Origin: Enterobacter sp. C2
Lineage (GTDB): Bacteria > Pseudomonadota > Gammaproteobacteria > Enterobacterales > Enterobacteriaceae
Assembly (NCBI RefSeq): GCF_019880405.1
Contig: NZ_CP082269.1
Span: forward strand, 2,852,001 to 2,916,000
Reading direction: 5' to 3'
Length of the DNA: 64,000 bases
The notes beneath the pieces are model-generated. The model was not told where the DNA came from. It did not search any database and worked only from the letters and a program-made list of their open reading frames with translations. Position 1 is the stretch's first letter. Each line of letters opens with the position of its first letter. Shown piece after piece: positions 1 through 7,653 of the stretch. Both the position numbers and the translations under genes were made by a program.

Positions 1-78
1 GGCAAAGCGACGCAGGATAGTGGCCCCCGGTGCCAGCGGCTCCTGCCACGGTTCAGCATCGGCAAACAGATCGAGCAT
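1..78 (-). CDS. alkB: AlkB, alpha-ketoglutarate-dependent DNA repair dioxygenase (N-terminal fragment)
   Basis: Only the first 26 codons lie in the window; the gene runs off the left edge. The start ATG (78-76) overlaps the ada stop TAA by one base (TAATG), and GAGGAG upstream is a good ribosome binding site. The peptide begins MLDLFADAEPW, matching the AlkB N-terminus as I know it from E. coli. AlkB oxidatively removes methyl groups from 1-methyladenine and 3-methylcytosine using Fe(II) and 2-oxoglutarate; the catalytic core is outside the window. The overlap with ada implies one ada-alkB transcript and translational coupling, as in E. coli. Confidence 0.93.
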   Translation of the reverse strand, partial: MLDLFADAEPWQEPLAPGATILRRFA

Positions 79-1142
79 TATGACTCCTCTTTTAACGATT
101 CGCGCGCCAGCAGCTGGGCCTTGCGCGCCGGCCCCCAGCGGTAGCCGGAGAGCATGCCATCCCCGCGAACCACACGATGGCAAGGGATCACGATCGCCAG
201 ACGGTTAGCCGCACAGGCGCTGGCTACGGCGCGGATCGCCTGCGGCTTGCCGATGGCACTGGCAACGGCGCGATAGCTGGCGGTTTCCCCCGCCGGGATC
301 GCCTGCAGTGCCTGCCAGACCTGCATCTGAAAGGCGGTGCCGCGTAGATCCAGCGGCAGGGCCAGCGGGCGGCCAGGACTTTCAATTGTCGCTACAACCT
401 CGGCAACCCGGGCGCTAAATTCAGCATCGTCCTGCGTAAGCTGAGCCTGAGGAAACATCGTGTGCAACTCGGCGGTGAGCAGCGAGTCACAGTCAGCCAG
501 CAGGATCGCGCAGATACCGCGCTCGCTTTCAGCCACCAGACAGCGGCCCAGCGTAGAGTGCGTTAACGCGTAGCGGATCGCTGCCCCCTCCCCGCCCTGA
601 CGATACTGGCGAGCCGTCATACCCAGCGACGCATCCGCCTTGCGGTAGTAGCTGCCGCTGTCCGGGAAGCCAGCGGCCAGCACCGCATCGGTAATGGTTG
701 TACTGTGAGGAAGTGCGTTGCGCAGGCGCTTCGCCCGCGCGGCCTGCTGCCAGGCTTTGGGCGTCATGCCGGTAACGGCTTTAAACTGGCGGTGAAGATG
801 GTAGGGGCTGAGACCTACCTGTTGCGCCAGCGCTGCCAGGGTTATCGGCGTCTCCTGCTCCAGCAGACGGCAGGCTGCGGTAATTTTTTGCGCCAGGCTG
901 CGCTTGTCTGCGGGTCTGTCCGGCTGGCAACGCTTGCAGGGACGAAACCCCGCCTGCGCCGCTGTCTGAGCATCGGCAAAGAAGCGCACGTTTTCGCGCA
1001 GGGCGTGGCGCGCCCGGCACGAGGGGCGGCAAAAGATGCCGGTGGTCATGACGGCAAAGACGAAACGATCGTCCGCGTCAGCACGCCGCTCAAGCACCGC
1101 CTGCCAGCGCTGCTCGTCTTCAATAAAGGTCGTTACGCTCAT
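78..1142 (-). CDS. ada: Ada, methylphosphotriester/O6-methylguanine methyltransferase and transcriptional activator
   Basis: 354 residues, the usual Ada length. The N-terminal zinc domain has the Cys38-x3-Cys42 and PCKRC cysteine pairs; Cys38 is the phosphotriester methyl acceptor in E. coli. An AraC-type helix-turn-helix region follows at about residues 90-180. The C-terminal methyltransferase domain contains PCHRVV with the acceptor Cys at residue 321. Ada repairs alkylated DNA and, once methylated, activates its own operon. The gene leads an operon with alkB by a one-base overlap. The ATG follows AGGAG, and a matching Ada box lies about 65 bases upstream. All catalytic residues are present, so it should be functional. 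Confidence 0.96.
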   Translation of the reverse strand: MSVTTFIEDEQRWQAVLERRADADDRFVFAVMTTGIFCRPSCRARHALRENVRFFADAQTAAQAGFRPCKRCQPDRPADKRSLAQKITAACRLLEQETPITLAALAQQVGLSPYHLHRQFKAVTGMTPKAWQQAARAKRLRNALPHSTTITDAVLAAGFPDSGSYYRKADASLGMTARQYRQGGEGAAIRYALTHSTLGRCLVAESERGICAILLADCDSLLTAELHTMFPQAQLTQDDAEFSARVAEVVATIESPGRPLALPLDLRGTAFQMQVWQALQAIPAGETASYRAVASAIGKPQAIRAVASACAANRLAIVIPCHRVVRGDGMLSGYRWGPARKAQLLARESLKEES

Positions 1143-1205
1143 ATCAGGCTCCTCTCTTTAGCTTAGCCCGACTATGCCCTGGGGCCAGACTACCTTCACC
1201 TGAAA

Positions 1206-1220
1206 TCTTGCGCTTTAATT
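1206..1220 (-). promoter_or_regulatory. Ada box upstream of ada
   Basis: Read on the minus strand the sequence is AATTAAAGCGCAAGA, which matches the methyl-Ada binding site of the E. coli ada promoter, including the AAAGCGCA core. It sits 64-78 bases ahead of the ada start and directly against the stop codon of apbE, so the inducible ada-alkB promoter lies in the short apbE-ada gap. It indicates autoregulated induction by alkylation damage. Confidence 0.85.
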
Positions 1221-2267
1221 CTATTTGCTCTGCAAAAAAGCAGCAAACTGCGGCGACATCCAGGAGGTAAAGGTATCGCCCTCCTTGGTGATCATATAGA
1301 TTGCCAGCCCTTCACGCATCGCCACCTCGCGGGCCTTCTGCGGGCCCAGCACCATCAGACCGGTATCCCATGTGTCGGCCTCCAGCGCCGTCGGAGCAAT
1401 CACCGTGACCGATACCAGATTATGATCAATAGGATGTCCGGTATGCGGATCGATAACGTGCGACAGCCGCTTGCCGTCCAGCTCATAGTAGTTGCGGTAG
1501 CTGCCGGAGGTGCTGATACCGTGTCCGTTAATATCCACCACCGCCTGTACCGCGTTCTCGCGATCGGTCGGCTTCTGGATCGCCACCCGCCAGGGTTTAC
1601 CTTCGCCGTTCATACCCCGGCTCACCAGCGCGCCGCCTACCGAGACCAGATAGCGGGGGATCCCCTCCTGCTCCATCAGCTGTGCCAGATGATCGGCTGC
1701 GTAGCCCTCACCGACCGTAGAGAGATCGACATAGAGGTCGGGAATATCCTTCTGCAAAAACTGCTGCCCAGCCTGGTAAGAGACCGCCAGATGTTGCAGG
1801 CCAACGCGCATTTTTGCCGCCTCAATCTGCGCTGGCGTCGGCGTCGTGTTGGGCTGTTTATCCGGCCCAAAGCCCCACAGGTTAACCAGCGGGCCAATGG
1901 TGATGTCCATTGCACTGTCAGTTTTGATGCCGATACGCAGCGCAAGAGTGACAATGTCTGCCATCGCGGCGTCAACCGGCCACGGCGTGGTGCTGGTGGA
2001 GGCGTTAAAGCGGCTCAGGGCTGAGTCGCTCTTCCAGGTCGAGAGCAGCATGTCATCAGCGTCGAGTTGGGCAGTAATTTTTTCCCGTAGTGCATCGGTC
2101 TCGGCTTTATCCCTATCCACAACGCTGACGCGCCAGGTGGTGCCCATGGTTTTGCCTTCCAGCACGGTAACGGCAGCGGCAGGCTGCGGCGCGGGCGGCG
2201 TCGGATCGCAGCCGGTGAGGATCAGGGTAAGCGCCAGCAGGGCAGCGCGAAAAAGAGTTGTATCCAT
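1221..2267 (-). CDS. apbE: ApbE, FAD:protein FMN transferase (lipoprotein)
   Basis: 348 residues from the start chosen here. The open frame continues upstream, but the ATG at 2267 is followed at once by a lipoprotein signal peptide (MDTTLFRAALLALTLILTGC, lipobox LTGC), which fixes the start; GGGA lies upstream. The protein has the ApbE core, including GKTMGTTW near the N-terminus and the SGSYRNYYELDGKRLSHVIDP-like region. ApbE covalently attaches FMN to threonine in periplasmic flavoproteins such as the NqrB/NqrC and RnfG types. It is expected to be a periplasm-facing lipoprotein. It lies between ompC and ada on the same strand, as in E. coli, with its own start region behind the ompC terminator. 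Confidence 0.93.
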   Translation of the reverse strand: MDTTLFRAALLALTLILTGCDPTPPAPQPAAAVTVLEGKTMGTTWRVSVVDRDKAETDALREKITAQLDADDMLLSTWKSDSALSRFNASTSTTPWPVDAAMADIVTLALRIGIKTDSAMDITIGPLVNLWGFGPDKQPNTTPTPAQIEAAKMRVGLQHLAVSYQAGQQFLQKDIPDLYVDLSTVGEGYAADHLAQLMEQEGIPRYLVSVGGALVSRGMNGEGKPWRVAIQKPTDRENAVQAVVDINGHGISTSGSYRNYYELDGKRLSHVIDPHTGHPIDHNLVSVTVIAPTALEADTWDTGLMVLGPQKAREVAMREGLAIYMITKEGDTFTSWMSPQFAAFLQSK

Positions 2268-2335
2268 AGCAATGATTCCCTTACGCAATGCGCGCAAGCG
2301 TACACCAAAAGTGTGTCTGTCCAGAAAAGAATCGA

Positions 2336-2362
2336 TAAAAAAAGGGGCCAGCGCGGCCCCTT
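2336..2362 (-). terminator. Rho-independent terminator of ompC
   Basis: An 8-bp stem (AAGGGGCC with GGCCCCTT, five-base loop) is followed on the minus strand by a run of seven T. It lies just after the ompC stop codon. Confidence 0.88.
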
Positions 2363-2385
2363 CATGCACGTATGTATGTAACGAC

Positions 2386-3504
2386 TTAGAACTGGTAAAC
2401 CAGACCCAGGGCTACGATATCATCGGTGCTAACACCGGCCTGACGGGTGAAGTCGTTGTCATCCAGCAGGTTGATTTTGTAGTCAACGTAGGTAGACATG
2501 TTTTTGTTGAAGTAGTAAGTCGCGCCAACGTCGACGTACTCCAGCAGATCCTGGTTGCCGTAGTTAACGAAACCGTTGTCTACGTCTTTGCCTTCAGACT
2601 TCAGGTAAGCGATAGACGGACGCAGGCCGAAGTCGAACTGGTACTGAGCAACCACTTCAAAGTTCTGCGCTTTGTTAGCAAAACCGTATACGGTGGAGTC
2701 GTTCTGAGAGTTACCGAAACGGGTTGCGTTGTAGGTCTGGGAGTACTGTGCTGCCAGGTACAGGTTGTTCGCGTCGTATTTCAGACCGCCGGTGTAAACG
2801 GTAGCACGGTCGCCGCTGCCGTAAACGCCGATCTCATTCTGGTCAGCAGTACGCTTAGAGGTAGTGATCGCACCACCAACGCTGAAGCCTTCGCCCATGT
2901 CATAGGTCAGAGAGCCGCCGTAGCCGTCGCCGTTCTGACGCAGGGTGCTACGACCGGTATCGTTTTCACCGCTGGCGCTGCCGTTTTTGCCCTGGTACTG
3001 CAGAGCAAAGTTCAGGCCTTCAACCAGGCCGAAGAAGTCGGTGCTGCGGTAGGTCGCCACGCCGTTAGCACGGGACTGCAGGAAGTTATCGGCACCGTAG
3101 GTGTCGCCGCCGAACTCAGGCAGAACGTCGGTCCAGGCAGTAACGTCATAGGTTACGCCGTAGTTACGACCGTAGTCGAAAGAGCCCGCGTCGCCGAATT
3201 TCAGACCAGCAAACGCCAGACGAGTCCAAGACTGGTTTTCGCTTTCAGCGGTGTTGCCCTGCACCTGGTATTCCCACTGGCCGTAGCCGGTGATCTGATC
3301 GTTAACCTGGGTTTCGCCTTTGAAGCCGAGACGCATGTAGGTCTGGTCGCCATCGCTACCGTCGTCATCAGAGAAATAGTGCAGGCCATCAACTTTACCG
3401 TAGAGGTCTAATTTGTTGCCGTCTTTGTTGTAAATTTCAGCCGCATTCGCTGCGCCTGCTACCAGCAGAGCTGGTACCAGGAGGGACAGTACTTTAACTT
3501 TCAT
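2386..3504 (-). CDS. ompC: OmpC, general outer-membrane porin
   Basis: 372 residues. The start at 3504 gives a classic signal peptide, [21 protein letters not shown], cleaved before [16 protein letters not shown]; an upstream in-frame ATG at 3519 is less likely because GAGGG sits correctly for 3504. The mature protein is a trimeric 16-strand barrel porin ending in the terminal Phe (GLVYQF) needed for Bam-dependent assembly. It carries the porin loop 3 motif with the EFGGDTYG sequence. It passes small hydrophilic solutes. MicF on the opposite side of the promoter and OmpR boxes upstream identify it as ompC rather than another porin. Confidence 0.95.
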   Translation of the reverse strand: MKVKVLSLLVPALLVAGAANAAEIYNKDGNKLDLYGKVDGLHYFSDDDGSDGDQTYMRLGFKGETQVNDQITGYGQWEYQVQGNTAESENQSWTRLAFAGLKFGDAGSFDYGRNYGVTYDVTAWTDVLPEFGGDTYGADNFLQSRANGVATYRSTDFFGLVEGLNFALQYQGKNGSASGENDTGRSTLRQNGDGYGGSLTYDMGEGFSVGGAITTSKRTADQNEIGVYGSGDRATVYTGGLKYDANNLYLAAQYSQTYNATRFGNSQNDSTVYGFANKAQNFEVVAQYQFDFGLRPSIAYLKSEGKDVDNGFVNYGNQDLLEYVDVGATYYFNKNMSTYVDYKINLLDDNDFTRQAGVSTDDIVALGLVYQF

Positions 3505-3573
3505 GTTATTAACCCTCATTTATATGCTTTTTATAGTTGCCACTGCTTACTGATTGACCGTCAAATCAGTCGG

Positions 3574-3674
3574 CACAGCCATTCTCCTAAAAAATACAGA
3601 ATAATCCAACAAGAAAATGCTACTAAAACTTTTAATATGTTTCAGGGAGGGTGATAGGTGTTTCATTTTGTAAA
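3574..3674 (-). promoter_or_regulatory. ompC promoter with three OmpR boxes
   Basis: On the minus strand three consecutive stretches of about 20 bases resemble the E. coli C1-C2-C3 OmpR sites: TTTACAAAATGAAACACCTA (3674-3655), a second with TGAAACATAT (about 3654-3634), and AAAAGTTTTAGTAGCATTTT (3633-3614). A GAGAAT element at 3586-3581 corresponds to the -10 used in E. coli, putting the start near 3574 and leaving a leader of about 70 bases. OmpR-P binding here would drive ompC at high osmolarity. Confidence 0.75.
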
Positions 3675-3829
3675 TTTCGGGGAACTTTTTTCAGCATCAA
3701 TGGTTAAAAAATAAAGCACTAATAATCAAAAAATAATATTTATACTTATAAATCATGATATTGCATGTTTTTCCAAGCATAGCACTGAAAGACAAAACAA
3801 ATCACAGATGGGCTACTAAAATAACCCTC

Positions 3830-3925
3830 GCTATCATCATTAACTTTTATTTATTACCGTCATTCGACTCTGAATGTCCGTTTACCCCCAATTCTCGCCG
3901 AATGCTCTGCATTCGGCTTTTTTTT
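3830..3925 (+). ncRNA. micF: MicF antisense small RNA
   Basis: The RNA starts GCTATCATCATTAACTTT, the same 5' end as E. coli MicF, which pairs with the ompF leader to repress it with Hfq. The 3' end is an intrinsic terminator: GCCGAATG (3897-3904), loop CTCTG, CATTCGGC (3910-3917), then eight T. A TAAAAT -10 lies at 3817-3822, seven bases before the start. It is divergent from ompC and upstream of rcsD, exactly the E. coli arrangement. The 5' seed is conserved while the middle has drifted. Confidence 0.93.
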
Positions 3926-3930
3926 ACCTT

Positions 3931-4259
3931 TCTTTACGTTGCCCATGCAATTATGTGCTACCGTCCCGAAATCATAACGACTATTAACTAATGATGACGG
4001 AAAGTAATCAAAATTCGCTGTGCAAAACGCTCGGTCAATATCTTGTTATTTCGTGCAATTTGTCCACACATCTTGCTGAATATTTATACCATTGCTTAAA
4101 GCCTGTACAGGTTTGCCGTTTCGCTATGCCGAAATAGCGTTTTTAGCATTTAGTTCCTCTTCAGAGGTGAAGAGAGTCTGGAAATTCATGCATTACCCTT
4201 TATACTGCCTGCTGTACGCCACCCAGTAGCTTAACTTTTACCAGCCTGATGACACACTG
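3931..4259 (+). promoter_or_regulatory. micF-rcsD intergenic region
   Basis: About 330 bases with no gene. It is AT-rich near micF and should carry the rcsD promoter. A TATACT hexamer at about 4201-4206 is a possible -10 with a poor -35, roughly 55 bases before rcsD. I see no clear operator. The short open frame across 3755-3991 overlaps MicF and shows no protein-like features. Confidence 0.4.
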
Positions 4260-6926
4260 ATGAGTCGATCCGACAGCATGATCCCTGGCAAGTTTTCCCT
4301 GATACCAGGCAACATTACCCGTTTTTTTCTATTACTGATTATCGTTCTGTTGGTCACCCTGGGCGTCATGGTGCAAAGCGCCGTCAATGCATGGCTGAAG
4401 GATAAGAGCTATCAAGTCGTCGACATTACCCATGCGTTGCACAAGCGGGTCGATACCTGGCGCTATGCGACGTGGCAGATTTACGACAATATCGCTGCTG
4501 CCCCTGCCGCACCCGCAGACGGTCTTCAGGAGACGCGTTTAAAGCAGGACGTCTACTACCTTGAGAAGCCGCGGCGTAAAACCGAAGCGCTGATCTTTGG
4601 CTCACACGACAGCTCCACCCTTGAGATGACGCAGCGCATCTCCACCTACCTCGATACGCTGTGGGGCGCGGAGACCGTGCCCTGGTCGATGTACTATCTT
4701 AACGGCCAGGATAACAGCATGATCCTGGTGTCGACCCTGCCGCTGAAGGATCTCTCTTCGGGCTTCAAAGAGTCCTCCATCGACAATATTGTCGACTCTC
4801 GCCGGGCAGAGATGCTCCAGCAGGCCAACGCCCTTGACGAGCGGGAGAGCTTCTCTCCGTTGCGCAGCCTGAGCTGGCAAAACGGTTACTACTTTACTTT
4901 GCGCACCACCTTTAACCAGCCGGGCCATCTGGCGACGGTGGTGGCGTTCGATCTGCCGATTAACGACCTCATTCCTCCCGGCATGCCGATGGACAGCTTC
5001 CGCCTCGAAGCGGACAAAGGCCCTGCTCCCCTGCGTACCTCAGACAAGGAGACGGCAGACAGCGTTTCGATCAACTTTAGCGGGGCGAAGATTGAGATCT
5101 CCTCCGCGCTGAACTCAACGGATATGCGCCTGGTGTGGCAGGTACCTTTCGGCACCCTGCTGCTGGAGACGCTACAGAATATCGTTCTGCCGCTGCTGCT
5201 CAACGTTGGCCTGCTGGCACTGGCGCTATTTGGCTTTACCACTTTTCGCCATCAGCCGGGCCGCCAGCTTGATGGTCAGCCTTCGCCCGGCGCCAATAAC
5301 GAGCTGCGCCTGCTGCGCGCGCTGAACGAAGAGATTGTCTCCGTGCTGCCGCTGGGGCTGCTGGTGCACGACCAGGAGGCTAACCGGACGGTGATCAGCA
5401 ACAAGATTGCTGACCATCTGCTGCCGCATCTGAACCTGCAAAACATCACCAGCATGGCGGATCAGCATCAGGGGGTGATCCAGGCGACGGTTAACAACGA
5501 GCTGTATGAGATCCGCCAGTTCCGCAGCCAGGTGGTGCCGAGAACGCAGATCTTTATTATTCGCGATCAGGACCGTGAGGTGCTGGTGAATAAAAAGCTC
5601 AAGCAGGCCCAGCGTCTGTATGAGAAAAACCAGCAGGGCCGCTCGGCGTTTATGCATCATATCGGCGATGCGCTCCGCCTGCCGGTGCAGACGCTTGCCG
5701 GGGAAGCCGCAGCGATCGACAGCGAAGAGAGCCGTCATCTGGCCCAGCATGCCCAGACGCTGGTGCAGCTGGTAGAGGATATTCAGCTGGCAAACCTGCT
5801 GGAGACCGACAGCTGGAGAGGAACGCTGACCCAGTTCTCGATTCAGGATCTGATTGATGAAGTGGTCCCCGAGGTGCTGCCGACTATTAAGCGTAAAGGC
5901 CTGCAGCTGTTGATCAATAATAACCTGCCCGCTAACGAAGAGCGGCACGGCGATCGCGAGGCGCTGAGGCGCATCCTGCTGATGCTGATCCAGTATGCGG
6001 TGACCACCACGCAGATCGGCAAAATTACCCTTGAGGTTGATACCGACGAGTCGGCAAACGATCGCCTGACCTTCCGTATTCTCGATACCGGCGAGGGGGT
6101 CACGGCCAGTGAGGTGGACAACCTGCACTTCCCGTTCCTCAACGATACTCAGAGCGATCGCTACGGCAAAGCCAACGCCCTCACCTTCTGGCTATGCGAT
6201 CAGCTGGCGCGCAAGCTCGGCGGACATCTGAACATTAAAGCACGCGAAAGCCTGGGCACCCGCTATACGCTGCATGTGAAGATGGCGGCCCAGGCACAGG
6301 AAGTTGAATCTGAAGAGAAGCTGCTGGACGACGTGGTGGCGATGATCGATATTACCTCCAACGAAATTCGCCATATCGTGGTTCGCCAGCTGGAAAATTG
6401 GGGGGCAAGCTGCATCACGCCTGATGAAAGGCTAATAAGTCAAGAATATGATCTCTTCCTGACGGATAATCCGTCTAATCTTACAGCCTCGGGCTTGCTT
6501 TTAAGCGATGATGAGGCCGCCGTGCGGAAAATTGGTCCAGGCCAGCTGCGGGTGAACTTTAATATCAGTACTGCAATGCAGGAAGCCATACTGCAGCTTA
6601 TCGAAGAACAGCTGGCGCAGGATGAGGTATCTCCCTCACCGATGGGCGGAAATGAAAATGCCGAACTGCATGCCAGCGGTTATTATGCCCTGTTTGTCGA
6701 TACAGTACCCGATGATGTTAAGAGGTTGTATACTGAAGCGGCTGTAAGCGATTTCGCGGCGCTGGCACAGACAGCGCACCGCCTCAAAGGGGTGTTTGCC
6801 ATGCTAAATTTGGTTCCCGGCAAGCAATTATGTGAAACGCTGGAACATTTAATTCGAGAGAAAGATGTTTCAGGCATAGAAAAATACATCAGCGACATTG
6901 ACGCCTACGTCAAAAGCTTGCTGTAG
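4260..6926 (+). CDS. rcsD: RcsD, Rcs phosphotransfer protein
   Basis: 888 residues, close to the E. coli length of 890. A membrane segment at about residues 19-42 (RFFLLLIIVLLVTLGVMV), a periplasmic domain to about 300, and a second membrane segment near 305-325 are followed by a degenerate histidine-kinase-like region and a C-terminal HPt domain. The HPt phosphorylation site is His840 in AQTAHRLKGVF. RcsD relays phosphate from RcsC to RcsB at the inner membrane in the envelope-stress pathway. rcsB follows after 16 bases, so they can share a transcript. The ATG at 4260 matches the E. coli N-terminus although its ribosome binding site is weak. Confidence 0.96.
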   Translation: MSRSDSMIPGKFSLIPGNITRFFLLLIIVLLVTLGVMVQSAVNAWLKDKSYQVVDITHALHKRVDTWRYATWQIYDNIAAAPAAPADGLQETRLKQDVYYLEKPRRKTEALIFGSHDSSTLEMTQRISTYLDTLWGAETVPWSMYYLNGQDNSMILVSTLPLKDLSSGFKESSIDNIVDSRRAEMLQQANALDERESFSPLRSLSWQNGYYFTLRTTFNQPGHLATVVAFDLPINDLIPPGMPMDSFRLEADKGPAPLRTSDKETADSVSINFSGAKIEISSALNSTDMRLVWQVPFGTLLLETLQNIVLPLLLNVGLLALALFGFTTFRHQPGRQLDGQPSPGANNELRLLRALNEEIVSVLPLGLLVHDQEANRTVISNKIADHLLPHLNLQNITSMADQHQGVIQATVNNELYEIRQFRSQVVPRTQIFIIRDQDREVLVNKKLKQAQRLYEKNQQGRSAFMHHIGDALRLPVQTLAGEAAAIDSEESRHLAQHAQTLVQLVEDIQLANLLETDSWRGTLTQFSIQDLIDEVVPEVLPTIKRKGLQLLINNNLPANEERHGDREALRRILLMLIQYAVTTTQIGKITLEVDTDESANDRLTFRILDTGEGVTASEVDNLHFPFLNDTQSDRYGKANALTFWLCDQLARKLGGHLNIKARESLGTRYTLHVKMAAQAQEVESEEKLLDDVVAMIDITSNEIRHIVVRQLENWGASCITPDERLISQEYDLFLTDNPSNLTASGLLLSDDEAAVRKIGPGQLRVNFNISTAMQEAILQLIEEQLAQDEVSPSPMGGNENAELHASGYYALFVDTVPDDVKRLYTEAAVSDFAALAQTAHRLKGVFAMLNLVPGKQLCETLEHLIREKDVSGIEKYISDIDAYVKSLL

Positions 6927-6942
6927 CAAGGTAGCCTTATAC

Positions 6943-7593
6943 ATGAACAATATGAACGTAATTATTGCCGATGACCATCCGATTGTACTGTTCGGTATTC
7001 GCAAGTCACTTGAACAGATCGAGTGGGTGAATGTAGTCGGTGAATTTGAAGACTCAACACAGCTTATCAATAATCTGCCAAAACTGGATGCTCACGTCCT
7101 GATCACCGACCTCTCCATGCCCGGTGATAAATATGGCGACGGTATTACCCTGATTAAATACATCAAGCGCCACTTCCCGAACCTGTCGGTGATCGTGCTA
7201 ACCATGAACAACAACCCGGCCATCCTCAGCGCAGTGCTGGAGCTGGATATCGAAGGGATTGTGCTGAAACAGGGTGCGCCGACCGACCTGCCGAAAGCGC
7301 TGGCCTCGCTGCAAAAAGGGAAGAAGTTTACCCCGGAGAGCGTCTCCCGCTTGCTGGAGAAGATCAGCGCCGGCGGCTACGGCGACAAGCGCCTGTCACC
7401 GAAAGAGAGCGAAGTGCTGCGCCTGTTTGCCGAAGGTTTCCTCGTCACCGAGATTGCCAAGAAGCTGAACCGCAGTATTAAAACTATCAGCAGCCAGAAG
7501 AAATCAGCGATGATGAAACTGGGTGTGGATAACGATATCGCCCTGCTGAACTACCTCTCCTCCGTGACCCTGAGCCCGGCGGACAAAGATTAA
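6943..7593 (+). CDS. rcsB: RcsB, response regulator of capsule, motility and envelope stress
   Basis: 216 residues, identical in length to E. coli RcsB and almost identical in sequence. The start at 6943 (MNNMNVIIADDHP) is chosen by that match; the open frame extends 15 codons further into rcsD. The receiver domain carries Asp10, Asp11 and the phosphorylated Asp56 (ITDLSMPGD). The LuxR-type helix-turn-helix is at about 150-205 (LSPKESEVLRLFAEGF). RcsB acts alone or with RcsA and other partners to activate capsule and rprA-type genes and to repress flhDC. Its cognate kinase gene rcsC is convergent immediately downstream. Confidence 0.98.
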   Translation: MNNMNVIIADDHPIVLFGIRKSLEQIEWVNVVGEFEDSTQLINNLPKLDAHVLITDLSMPGDKYGDGITLIKYIKRHFPNLSVIVLTMNNNPAILSAVLELDIEGIVLKQGAPTDLPKALASLQKGKKFTPESVSRLLEKISAGGYGDKRLSPKESEVLRLFAEGFLVTEIAKKLNRSIKTISSQKKSAMMKLGVDNDIALLNYLSSVTLSPADKD

Positions 7594-7610
7594 TTCTGTC
7601 TGATCGTTAA

Positions 7611-7645
7611 GCCGGGCGGCGCATTGCGCTTGCCCGGCCTACCGT
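7611..7645. repeat. REP-like palindromic element between rcsB and rcsC
   Basis: The imperfect palindrome GCCGGGCGGC...GCGCTTGCCCGGCCTAC fits the enterobacterial REP pattern (GCC-G-rich arm, variable loop, GCCTAC end). It fills the gap between the convergent genes and may protect mRNA 3' ends or bind gyrase. No separate intrinsic terminator is visible in this gap. Confidence 0.75.
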
Positions 7646-7653
7646 TTCCTACC

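Noticed and set aside
1846-3411. A 521-codon plus-strand open frame across apbE and ompC
   Set aside because: It runs through two genes and the terminator between them on the opposite strand and has no plausible start.
3755-3991. A 78-codon open frame overlapping MicF
   Set aside because: The bases are explained by the MicF RNA and its terminator; no ribosome binding site is present.
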